64,000 bases of DNA from Chitinophaga sp. H8 (lineage in GTDB: Bacteria > Bacteroidota > Bacteroidia > Chitinophagales > Chitinophagaceae): positions 456,747-520,746 of the forward strand of contig NZ_JBEXAC010000003.1 in the NCBI RefSeq assembly GCF_040567655.1. The letters run 5' to 3'. This document shows, piece after piece, positions 1-9,900 of the stretch. The position numbers and the translations under genes are program-made. The notes beneath the pieces were generated by a model. The model searched no databases. It was not told where the DNA came from and saw only the letters and a program-made list of their open reading frames with translations. Position 1 is the first letter of the stretch; every line of letters starts with the position of its first letter.

Positions 1-681
1 TGGATAACCCTGGCGCCGTCCTGCCAGAAAGGAGATAACTATGACGGGCCTAATGCCAGCTTCTTTGGCGCACTAACAGATGCAGAAACAGGAGAGCCCT
101 TCCAAAGCGAACAACCGAACGGTTTCCGGCTTAAATGGACAGAGCTGAGCCATGGCAATAATGTGCAGCCAGATTTTTTCTGGGGGATGCAGGATGGTAA
201 GTTCAACTGGAACTTTGCATTTGGATATGCCGGTGCCAACTATGAAATAGTGCCGATCGAAGGCGCTTTCGCGGAGCCTGCGCCGCAAACCTTTAAACTG
301 GATGCTGGTGGCCGTGTAGAGATCAATTTCAAGGTAACACCCATTCTGCGGGTAGCAGCCACGCACCAGCTTGCGGGATCCATGCTGACTGTACAGTATG
401 TGGTAACCCGCCCTGCCAATAGCGGCAACGGTGCTACGGAACTATCACGGGTACTGGTATCCGGCAAAACGAAATACCTGGGCCTCGCAAACCAGGGCGG
501 CTTCGAAGAATCGCTGAGCAGTCCTCAACGCGCACTGACAGAAGAGGACCTGGGAAAGACCATTACCGAAAAGATCACCCTCATACCGGGGAAGAAATAT
601 TTTATGCGCGTGGCCGCTAAAGCAGCCAATCCTTCCGGCAGGGTCAATTATTCACCGGTAGTGGAGATCAATGTTCCATAA
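1..681 (+). CDS. DUF3823 family lipoprotein, 5' end outside window
   Basis: Frame 1 is open from the first base to the stop at 679-681, so the gene begins upstream; only the signal peptide seems to be missing. The readable part starts with a lipobox-like L-A-P-S-C followed by DNYDGPNA, then a segment with TGEPFQ, EQPNGFRL and FWGMQDGKF. These are hallmarks, as I know the family, of DUF3823, a two-domain beta-sandwich surface protein usually encoded just after SusC/SusD in glycan-use loci. A GTG at 163 could be mistaken for the start but lies inside the conserved domain. The next gene begins on the last base of the stop (TAATG), suggesting coupling. A glycan-binding role is inferred from context only. 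Confidence 0.82.
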   Translation, partial: WITLAPSCQKGDNYDGPNASFFGALTDAETGEPFQSEQPNGFRLKWTELSHGNNVQPDFFWGMQDGKFNWNFAFGYAGANYEIVPIEGAFAEPAPQTFKLDAGGRVEINFKVTPILRVAATHQLAGSMLTVQYVVTRPANSGNGATELSRVLVSGKTKYLGLANQGGFEESLSSPQRALTEEDLGKTITEKITLIPGKKYFMRVAAKAANPSGRVNYSPVVEINVP

Positions 682-3600
682 TGCTGTTGTATTTTAATAG
701 GATATTACGAAAACATATGCCTATGTACAAATTGCTGATCACTTACTGCTGCCTGCTCTGCTGCTCCCTGCAGGCACAGCCATCCTTGCCCGCATTGCCG
801 GGGAAGGATAGCTATACCCTCCGGCAGATAGATCACAGGAACGGTTTGTCAAACAGCAGCATCATGTGTTTGTATGAGGATAGCGACCATCTCATGTGGA
901 TTGCCACCTGGGATGGCCTGAATATGTTTGATGGCTCCATGTGCAAGGTATTTAACTATAACAGCAAGGATATCGGGCATAGTATCGGAAATAATGTGAT
1001 CAGGCAGGTAATGGAAGATAAAGCCGGGAACATCTGGGTGGTGACGATTGAAGGGGTGTCGCGTTACAGCAAAGCTTCAGGTGATTTTCGTCATTATTTC
1101 TATAAAGACAGCTCTTTTAAGAATGTAACGAAGAAAGACTTTCGAATCCTGAAAAACAGCAAGGGAGATTTGTATTGCTTTTCGAAAAAAGCTGCGCTCG
1201 AAAAATATGATTCACTGCATGACCGGTTTACCGGTATAAAGCTGGAAAAGGCTGGTAACATTGTGCAGAAGCCAATGATAGATAGCAATGACCGGTTATG
1301 GATCATGGACAATAACGGGGGGCTGGATGTATACATCCCGGCTGCAACAGGATTTACCAGGCTAAAGAATTTTGCTTCGTCGCTTGGGTATGTGTATGAT
1401 TATTTCCTGGTAGAAGGTAAGATATACGTGGTAACGGATCAGCGCAGGCTGTATGGTATTAACGACAGATTGGAAGCGGAATACATAACAACGCTGAAAG
1501 CGAATGTGCGGCACATGATTGTTTTTAACAAGCTCTTTGTCTTCGCGAATACACAGAAGGGATACCAGGTGTACGACCGTAATTTTGATCCCGTCAATAC
1601 GCTGGATGCCGTGATGGCCCCATTGAAAGAGACAACCATCGATGCCCTTTGTGTAGCAGGTGGCAAACTCTGGTGCGGAACAGATGGTATCGGTGTGCAA
1701 TGCATTGCTCCCAGCCACCGGATCTTTTATGAAATGCCGCAGAAGGGTGGCAATTTGCCCGGTGATTTCCGGATGGTGCGCGCATTCTGTGAAGTGAATG
1801 GTGACCTTTGGGTAGGTACCAAAGCTAACGGGATCATCACCCTGCGCTCCTTCTTTAAAGACCCCGGAAATCCCGTGATCGGTAAACGGATCACTGCGCC
1901 TCAGGAAATTGACAACAATAAGATCTATTCGATTTGTAAAGGACGCGATAGTTTGCTGTACATCGGTATTGACGGGGAAGGTATCAACCTGTATGATATG
2001 GCGCGTAATAAATTCGTGAAGTGGAATGATGTAGAAAAAGGGGGGCAAAGCGCAGATCTCCGTTTTGTTTTTGCCATACTGCCCGATGCAGATGGTACTA
2101 TGTGGCTGGGTACAGATGGTGCCGGCCTCGTTAACCTGCGCGTGGGACGTACTGCGGCCGGCGGATATAAACTGCTGCATTACCGGCAATATCTTTACGA
2201 TGGTACTGCTGCGGGACCACCTAATGATATTATCTATTCCCTTGCCCATGGCAATGATAACCGCCTATGGGTGGGGAGCCGTTACGGGGGATTGAATGTG
2301 TTTGATAAAAAGACGGGCGTCTTTAAAACCTTCAAGGCCTTCACCTATGAAGAAAGTTTGTCACACAACGATGTGCTGGCCTTGTATGAAGACGGCAACG
2401 ACCGGTTGTGGATCGGTACCAGCTATGGTCTTAACTGGATGAATGAACAGGATTGGAAACTGGCGGAGCCTGTATTTCACAAAATAAATCGTGATGACGG
2501 CCTACCCAGCAACACCATCCACGCTATTACCGGTACGCCGGAAGGGAATGTATGGGCCAGTACCAACAATGGCCTCGTATATGTTGATCCTTCTTCCAGG
2601 TCAGTTCGCCGTTTCCAGGATACAGATGGTTTACAGTGTAACGAATTCTGCGATGGTGCAGTCTGGAATGATGATAACGGATGGGTGTTTTTTGGAGGCA
2701 TCTATGGATTCAATTATTTCCCGGTACAAAACCTGGAAGGTAGTGATGCGCCTTTCAACTTACTGCTGAAAGAGCTCCGGCTCGCCGGAAAAATGCAGCA
2801 TGCATTCTTCGTATTAAAACCGGGAGCTGCTTCTGCCAGGGAGCTCAAGGTAAAGCCGGGGGATAACTATTTTGAGATGAAAGCCAGGATTATCAATTTC
2901 TCCGGCGCTGAAAAAGCCGAGTACGCCTGGTTCCTGGAGGGATACGACAAAGTCTGGCACTATGAAGGTAACAATGGCAACATCAGCTATTACAACATAC
3001 AACCTGGCACTTATGTACTGAAAATAAAATGGAGTAACGGCGAAGGCAAATGGATGGAGGGAGCAGCTTTTACACTGCAGGTGCAACAATACTTCTGGCT
3101 GCGCTGGCCCGCATTGCTGGGTTATCTGCTTATTATCGGCATGGCCGGTTACCTGTTTGCAAGATACCGCCGAAATAAAACGAAGATCCGTCATCAGCTG
3201 GAGATGGAAAAACAACTCCGCCTGAAAGACGATCTGTTGCACAAAGAACAACTGACTTTCTTTACCAATATCACCCACGAGCTGCAAACACCATTGACGC
3301 TCATCAACAGCTCAGTAGACAGGTTCCTGTATAAAGAGCGGCAGCGCACAGAAGTACGGTCAGACAGTATTCATTTTATTTCAATTGTGCAACAACAGGC
3401 CTCCCGCCTCATTTACCTGGTGAACCAGGTGCTCGATTTCAGGAAAGTTGCTGCAGGTCATCTGGCAACCAGTTACTCTTGTTTTGATATTTCAGGATTA
3501 CTGTCGGGCATCGCTTTATTGTTTGAACCATTGAGCATCCAGGAGAACCGGCATTATCTTGTTGCTGTGGAAGCGGGTATAGAAGGTTACAGCGATAAAG

Positions 3601-4829
3601 ATAAGCTGGAAAAGATCGTGTTCAACCTGTTGTCCAATGCATTCAAACACTCCGGATATGCGCACGAAGTTTCCTTTAGCGTGCAACGGCAGATAGCGGC
3701 GCAACAGCTGGAGTTGAAGGTTACTAATTCGGGATGCCAGCTTAGTGACTATCAGTTGCAACGCATCTTTGACGACTATTTTGTGGTAAATGATAAAGCA
3801 GGAGAGCAGTACAGTCACGGCATCGGGCTCACCTTTACCCGGCAGCTGATAGAATTGCTGGAAGGTACTATCACCGTTAGCCGGGAAGATAGCTGGATCA
3901 CTTTTACGGTGCAGGTCCCATTGCGCAGTGGCCACCAGCAAGCAGCGGAAACGGTCAAACCATCTTACCTGCTGCAATCCATCACGGATGGTTCGGTGGG
4001 AGATGCAGGATTACCAGTAACGGAGTATAACAAACGCGCATTGATACACACATTGGAAACAGAAGATCCTGTTGCTGTGCTGATTGTTGATGACGAGCAG
4101 GGCATCCGTTATCTGCTCAGGGACATCCTGCAGGAGCACTACATCGTGTATGAAGCGGAAAACGGGCGGCAGGCGCTGGAGATCTTGTCTGCTAATCTAC
4201 CGGACCTTGTTATCAGTGATGTAATGATGCCGGAGCTGGATGGTCTTGCATTATGCAGAAAGTTAAAAGACAGGCCGGAGACCTGCCATATCCCGGTTAT
4301 TTTGTTGAGCGCCAAAGGGGCAGTAGATGAGAAAACAGAAGGGTATGACTCTGGTGCAGATGCCTACATCCCCAAACCTTTCCAGACCCGCTATCTGCTT
4401 ACCCGTGTACGCAAGTTGCTGGAATACCGGCGGCAGATACGCGAGTTGCTGAAACAGCAGGATCCAGGAAGCGCCATCTTTAAGGAAGATATACCGGATG
4501 AAGACAGAGTTTTTCTGCAAAGCATGATGAAAGTGATCATTGATCACATGGAAGATATTGACCTGGATGCTGCTTTCCTGGAAAAGCAGTTGGCTATGAG
4601 TAAGATACAGCTGTATCGTAAACTGAAGTCGCTGGCCAATATGACGCCCGCTGAATTTATACGCCACATCCGCATGCAGAAGGCGGTGTACTACCTGGAA
4701 CATTCGCAGATGACGGTCACAGAAATTGCTTACAAAGTGGGCTTCAATAATCACTCTTACTTCTTCAGGGAGTTCAAAAAAAAGTATCAGTGCTCCCCGC
4801 GTGAATACAGGACTAAACAACAGATATAG
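681..4829 (+). CDS. hybrid two-component sensor/regulator (HTCS)
   Basis: One-protein signalling system that senses a glycan fragment in the periplasm and activates the adjoining locus. Domain order: signal peptide, two-component regulator beta-propeller repeats (about 50-720, repeated W-I-G-T/W-V-G motifs), Y_Y_Y domain (about 725-800), one membrane helix (about 805-828), histidine kinase with H-box ITHELQTP (His near 865) and N-box NLLSNAFKHS, receiver with ISDVMMPELDG (Asp near 1180) and PKPF, and a C-terminal AraC-type HTH (about 1280-1378). The kinase G1 box reads VTNSG instead of the usual D-x-G-x-G. At 1382 residues it has family length. The start at 681 overlaps the previous stop; ATGs at 717 and 723 would give a shorter signal peptide and are also possible. 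Confidence 0.93.
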   Translation: MLLYFNRILRKHMPMYKLLITYCCLLCCSLQAQPSLPALPGKDSYTLRQIDHRNGLSNSSIMCLYEDSDHLMWIATWDGLNMFDGSMCKVFNYNSKDIGHSIGNNVIRQVMEDKAGNIWVVTIEGVSRYSKASGDFRHYFYKDSSFKNVTKKDFRILKNSKGDLYCFSKKAALEKYDSLHDRFTGIKLEKAGNIVQKPMIDSNDRLWIMDNNGGLDVYIPAATGFTRLKNFASSLGYVYDYFLVEGKIYVVTDQRRLYGINDRLEAEYITTLKANVRHMIVFNKLFVFANTQKGYQVYDRNFDPVNTLDAVMAPLKETTIDALCVAGGKLWCGTDGIGVQCIAPSHRIFYEMPQKGGNLPGDFRMVRAFCEVNGDLWVGTKANGIITLRSFFKDPGNPVIGKRITAPQEIDNNKIYSICKGRDSLLYIGIDGEGINLYDMARNKFVKWNDVEKGGQSADLRFVFAILPDADGTMWLGTDGAGLVNLRVGRTAAGGYKLLHYRQYLYDGTAAGPPNDIIYSLAHGNDNRLWVGSRYGGLNVFDKKTGVFKTFKAFTYEESLSHNDVLALYEDGNDRLWIGTSYGLNWMNEQDWKLAEPVFHKINRDDGLPSNTIHAITGTPEGNVWASTNNGLVYVDPSSRSVRRFQDTDGLQCNEFCDGAVWNDDNGWVFFGGIYGFNYFPVQNLEGSDAPFNLLLKELRLAGKMQHAFFVLKPGAASARELKVKPGDNYFEMKARIINFSGAEKAEYAWFLEGYDKVWHYEGNNGNISYYNIQPGTYVLKIKWSNGEGKWMEGAAFTLQVQQYFWLRWPALLGYLLIIGMAGYLFARYRRNKTKIRHQLEMEKQLRLKDDLLHKEQLTFFTNITHELQTPLTLINSSVDRFLYKERQRTEVRSDSIHFISIVQQQASRLIYLVNQVLDFRKVAAGHLATSYSCFDISGLLSGIALLFEPLSIQENRHYLVAVEAGIEGYSDKDKLEKIVFNLLSNAFKHSGYAHEVSFSVQRQIAAQQLELKVTNSGCQLSDYQLQRIFDDYFVVNDKAGEQYSHGIGLTFTRQLIELLEGTITVSREDSWITFTVQVPLRSGHQQAAETVKPSYLLQSITDGSVGDAGLPVTEYNKRALIHTLETEDPVAVLIVDDEQGIRYLLRDILQEHYIVYEAENGRQALEILSANLPDLVISDVMMPELDGLALCRKLKDRPETCHIPVILLSAKGAVDEKTEGYDSGADAYIPKPFQTRYLLTRVRKLLEYRRQIRELLKQQDPGSAIFKEDIPDEDRVFLQSMMKVIIDHMEDIDLDAAFLEKQLAMSKIQLYRKLKSLANMTPAEFIRHIRMQKAVYYLEHSQMTVTEIAYKVGFNNHSYFFREFKKKYQCSPREYRTKQQI

Positions 4830-4839
4830 CAAGAACGAT

Positions 4840-6900
4840 ATGAAACTTAAACTGACACTTATAGTCTGGCTGCTGGGCAGCTGGAACGGCATTGCTTTTT
4901 CCCAGCCACGGCAGGTATTCAACGCTTCAGCACTGGAATGGAAACTCTGGGGATACCGGCCGGAAGGATGGAGGAACGATTTTGATTTCCACCATTTAAA
5001 CGGCCCGAAAGCACAGGAGCGGAATATGCCGGTAACTGTACCGGGGTCTGTAAACAAAGCCTTACTGGATGCAGGTATCATTGATGACTGGAACATCGGC
5101 GGCAATTGTTTTGACGCGGAATGGCTGGAGCACAGGAGTTGGCTGTTTGTAACGCGTATACCAGATAACTGGTTGCGCAAGGGGGAACAGATATTATTGC
5201 ATTTTAAAGGCCTGGATGATAATGGTACCGTACTGGTGAACGGGAAGACGGCGGGCACCTTCAACAACGCATTTATTCCCTATACTTTTGATATTACGCC
5301 ATTGCTCAAAGAAAGCGGCAACACACTGGCTGTAGCGTTTAACATGCCCCCGGCTTACCTGGGACAAGTAGGCTGGACTTCGCGCATCCGCGATTGGAAA
5401 CCGCGGTTCTATTATGGCTGGGATTGGATACCGCGCACCGTGCAGATAGGTATCTGGGATGATGTGCTGCTGGAAACAAAAGCACTGCAATGCCCTGAAA
5501 TTACTGAATTGCAGGTAACAGCACAGGCAGACGAAGATAAGGAAAGTGGCAGCCTGCAACTGGCAGCCACCGGGAACATGGCGTCCAGGAAAGGTACTGT
5601 ACTGGTAACATTAAAAGACCACGATGGGCGGATGGTGTTGCAGGAGAAAATAGCCGCAGCAGTATTTGAAAGAGGTAAACAATATACCGGGCTGGAAATA
5701 AAACGATGGTGGCCGAATGGCTGCGGTGAGCAGCCTTTGTATGATCTCACCTGCACCTGGTTGGATGAAGCAGGGAATGAGCAAGAACGTATCACCAGGA
5801 AGATTGGGTTTAAACATATCCGCTGGTTGCCCGCCAAAGGCGCACCGGTAGTTGCAGATCCATGGATATGCAGCGTGAATGGGACACCTGTTTTTCTGCA
5901 GGGAATTAACTGGACGCCTATACGTCCAAACTTCGCTGATCTGCGGGAGAAGGATTACCGGCGTTTGCTGGAAACATACCGTTCGCTGGGCATAAACATG
6001 ATCCGGATATGGGGCGGCGGCTTCGCGGAAAAAGACTGGCTGTATGATTGCTGTGATGAATTGGGATTGATGATACAACAGGATTTTCCGCTTTCCTCCA
6101 GCGGGCTGGATAACTATCCGCCGGAATCTCCGGAGCTGGTGCAGCAGATGGCGGAGACGGTAAGGCATTACGTGAGCCGGAACCGGCATCGTGCATCTAT
6201 GTTGCTATGGTGTGGCGGCAATGAGCTATACGAATATGGCGATAACGCTGTTGTAAGCACCCGTCATAAAATGATCGGAATGATGGCTGCGATGGTAGCC
6301 GCACTGGATCCCATTACCCGCTTTGTGCCCGGTTCCCCTTCTGGCATCAATATCTGGGGCGGACGGAACAACTTCGGTAAGGGCGTGAACTGGGATACGC
6401 ATGGTCCATGGACTTTACCTTTTTCGCCCACAGACAGTACGATGAAGGCGGTGCGGGAGTACTGGGAGGCGGATGACGCGCTGATGCATTCGGAAGTGGG
6501 CGTTCCCGGGGCAATGAGTGCTGCTATGATATATAAGTATCGCGGTAAGTATGATGTGTTCCCGGCATCTGCCGCAAATCCGTATTGGAATGAATTTAAC
6601 TGGTGGCTGGATGATTTTGCACAGTTTGAAAAGAATGCGCATGCTGCTAAAAAGAATAACGACAAGGCTGCTTTCGGGCGTTTTGTGGCATGGAGCCAGC
6701 AAAGGCAGGCGGAAGGACTTGTGATTGCATTAAAAGCGTGTAAAGACAAGTTTCCCGCTACAGGTGGGTTCATCCTCTGGATGGGACATGACGCGTATCC
6801 CGCCCCGGTGAATACTTCTATTATTGATTTTGAAGGCAACCTGAAACCGGCGGCGCATGCCTTGCAAAAAATCTGGCAGACCCCAGCATATAATAAATAA
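4840..6900 (+). CDS. glycoside hydrolase family 2, beta-mannosidase-like
   Basis: Predicted exported retaining glycosidase of 686 residues. The start at 4840 gives a signal peptide (MKLKLTLIVWLLGS...AFSQ); in-frame ATGs further upstream lie inside the sensor gene and are rejected. An N-terminal sugar-binding jelly roll is followed by an immunoglobulin-like domain and a TIM barrel. Key sites: GGNEL with the predicted acid/base Glu near 462, and HSEVG with the predicted nucleophile Glu near 552. The WGGG and WYDCCDELGL-type segments fit the beta-mannosidase/exo-glucosaminidase branch. It is shorter than typical beta-mannosidases (800+ residues) because it stops soon after the barrel. Ten bases separate it from the sensor gene, so co-transcription is likely. 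Exact substrate is not determined. Confidence 0.88.
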   Translation: MKLKLTLIVWLLGSWNGIAFSQPRQVFNASALEWKLWGYRPEGWRNDFDFHHLNGPKAQERNMPVTVPGSVNKALLDAGIIDDWNIGGNCFDAEWLEHRSWLFVTRIPDNWLRKGEQILLHFKGLDDNGTVLVNGKTAGTFNNAFIPYTFDITPLLKESGNTLAVAFNMPPAYLGQVGWTSRIRDWKPRFYYGWDWIPRTVQIGIWDDVLLETKALQCPEITELQVTAQADEDKESGSLQLAATGNMASRKGTVLVTLKDHDGRMVLQEKIAAAVFERGKQYTGLEIKRWWPNGCGEQPLYDLTCTWLDEAGNEQERITRKIGFKHIRWLPAKGAPVVADPWICSVNGTPVFLQGINWTPIRPNFADLREKDYRRLLETYRSLGINMIRIWGGGFAEKDWLYDCCDELGLMIQQDFPLSSSGLDNYPPESPELVQQMAETVRHYVSRNRHRASMLLWCGGNELYEYGDNAVVSTRHKMIGMMAAMVAALDPITRFVPGSPSGINIWGGRNNFGKGVNWDTHGPWTLPFSPTDSTMKAVREYWEADDALMHSEVGVPGAMSAAMIYKYRGKYDVFPASAANPYWNEFNWWLDDFAQFEKNAHAAKKNNDKAAFGRFVAWSQQRQAEGLVIALKACKDKFPATGGFILWMGHDAYPAPVNTSIIDFEGNLKPAAHALQKIWQTPAYNK

Positions 6901-6941
6901 CAGCGATACTAATAAATAACAATGTGCTAAAATTCCACGTT

Positions 6942-9900
6942 ATGAAACGCTTATTATGTTTCCTGCTCTCAATGCCTGCACTTGTAATGTCGCAGGCGCC
7001 GACGAGCCTTAGCCTGAAAGAAACCGGCTATAATCAGAAAAGGGATATCAGCATTCCGGGCTCCCGCATGGTGATCAATCCTTTTAATTTTAAACTGGAC
7101 CCAAAGGTGGTACCAGCAGCCTATTCCAACGATGCGGCGCTGCCGCTGAATGTAGGATATCTGCATACGCAGTTCACCAACCGCGATGTGGAAAACCTCA
7201 TGGGCATCTATCATGTGAAGAATGAAAGCGGGTCCGGCGAGGTAACGGGGTGGACGGCCAACCTGGCGTCTGCCGCAGACTGGGAAGCAGAGCCGCAGGC
7301 AACTGCTACGGCGATGGCGGCAGGGATGCAGCTCTCCGTTGCCAGCAATGCATCCCCCAGCTGGAAGTACATGCGTACCCGCCTGCAGACCAACATCGAT
7401 GAAAATGCAGTCTTAAAGGTGAGCATCAGCGGAGTGACCGGTATGTGGTCACTCAAACTAAGATCATACGATGGCCTGGAGGAAAAAGTGCTCAAACCGG
7501 ATAACTCCGCTTCCGGCAGCTTCGAGTTTAACCTGCAGCAACTCACCGGCTGGAGCGGGTTTAAGGATTTTTATATACAATGCTTCAGCATCGGTGCTCC
7601 TTCTTCCGTAGTAGTCAGCGATCTGCGCGTGGTATACAAAAGCAACCCTGTAAATGTATCGTGGACGGGCAATATGCAGGATCAGACAAAGTGGTATAAC
7701 CCTGATAACGGCAACGGTGCTTCCTGGTCCTTTTCTCCTGCAGGGCTTACCTTTAATGTAAGTGCCAGCTATCATTATGTGAGAACTGCTACGCAGGTAA
7801 CTGCAAATATAACTGAAACGCCTACACTTAAAATTGAAATACCTGCATCTACCGGCCTGTGGTCAGTAAAAGTAGATGACGGCAGTGGCGACATCGTGCT
7901 ACGTCCCGATGCAGCAGGCAACGGCGTGTTTTACCTCAATGTGCAGGGAGCTACTGGCTGGAGCGGTGTGAAATCATTCCATATCAAGGTGTACAGCATC
8001 AGTTACGGAGCGCCTGCCTCGGTAACAATAAAGGATATGCGCCTTACCAACAACCTGTCTGTATTAACGCTCTGGTCGGGTATGGGAAGCGGAACCAGCG
8101 GCTGGATAAAGAACAATTCGCTGAGCACTGTTCAATCAGTTAGTGCAGGCCTTCGCTTTGCGATAGCTACTGCAAATACCACGGTATCCTTCCGGACTGC
8201 TTCGGCTATCACGGTGGATGTTGATAAGAACCCGCTGTTATTGCTGAATGTACCTGAATGCGCTGGCCCCTGGGCATTGAAGATAAACGATGGCAGCAGC
8301 GAAATCGCCCTGCAGTATGACACCAGGAATGCAGGCAGCTATGCATTTGATCTCCGGGCCATCACTGGCTGGTCAGGCACCAAAACCTTTCACCTGGTGC
8401 TTTATGTGATCCCGTATGCAGCACATCCTTCATCAGTAACAGTGGGGGATATACGTATTGAAAGAATGTCCGGCATCCCCGTCACAAACAAGGCGCTGTC
8501 ATATACCACCGCCTGGACACCGCATGATCTGCCATTTTCTGCGGTGTATGCAGACAGCGCTACACTGACCGGCTACGACTACTTTTATGACAAGCAGGCA
8601 CTGGTGCGAAACCTGCAATTCGGCAATGTAACTGCTGCAAACGGCAAGTTTATACTAACAGGCAGTTATGCCGGCAATATTTCTTTTACCAATAATATAT
8701 TGCGTGTAGTGAAGGAGTATTATTCCTATGGCCTTACTTCCCCGGTTTTCAGCGGTAAAACAGTAAAATATTACGCCACCCAGGCCGCCATGCAAACGGG
8801 TAGTAACAGCCTGGCAGTACCGCCATCCTGCGGCTTCTGGGCGATCGAAATAGATGCAAACAGCCTGCCGGGTAAGCAGATGAGTATAGCCACCGCATTT
8901 ACGGCCAACAGCGATACGGCTGCGTTACCCGGATTACTGGCCACCCCGTTGACAGGTACTAACGCGATCACGGGACATACCAGCCGCCAGGCTTTCTGGG
9001 ACAATTTTTTTACTACGGTACCGCATCCTTCCCGGTTCGATATCCAGCAAGTGGACCCACGCGGTGTTACGCCACAGCAGGTAAAAGATGCCTATTACAA
9101 AGCTTTTGCACTCACTGCCAGCAATGTGCTGGATGCGGAGCCAGGTGTATTCAACTACCCGCAGGTGGTGACGGGCAAAGGTTCCCTCTGGGACGAAGGC
9201 GCGCCGGTAGCACCCTTTTCTGCTACCTGGGATAGCTACACCGCCATCCAGCAATATGCCTATGTTGATCCCGGAGTGGCCTGGAATGCCTTTAAGGGCC
9301 TGATGTCGCTCACTGATGCACAGGGTGTGATAGCGGGAGAGAGTTTGCCTTCCAGGAAAGCACAAACCGCCTGGATTTTGTTCCAGCTCACCGGCGATAC
9401 TGCTTCGCTGACCTCGGTATATGAGCCTATGAAAAGGTATTTTAACTGGAGATTAAAATATCCCTACTGGGTGTACAACACCGTGCCGGATACCACAAAA
9501 AAAGATGCAGAATTTGTGTTCTCTGCGCTTGTAGACCTTGCCTATATGCGCGATATCAGCAAGATCGTATACAATGCAGATACCGCTGCCGCCTGGGAAC
9601 AAAAACGGGTACAGTTCTATGAAACCAGTAAGCCCTGGTTCTGGCAAACACCTGGGGCTAAGCCCGTGCAGTACTACGACACGCAAACGGGCGCCAGGGG
9701 CGCAGGCAATACGCTATGGGTTACTACCGGCTTGTATGTAGACCTGCTGTCGGGCAGTTATCTCACCGGCATGAACAACCTGTTTCACGACAACTTCAGC
9801 AGTGGCTATAATTTTTACCTGCATGGTGTGGCAAAATATCCTGATCTCAGTTACACCATTTACGGTCTTGTAGCCAGAGGGCGCAAGGATTCGGCGGAGA

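Noticed and set aside
1362..2249. Long minus-strand frame opposite the hybrid sensor
   Set aside because: Lies fully inside a well-supported gene on the other strand and its product shows no domain or signal; it is a mirror of coding composition.
4263..5267. Minus-strand frame of over 300 codons across the sensor/GH2 junction
   Set aside because: Crosses two clear plus-strand genes and has no recognisable domain; a shadow frame.
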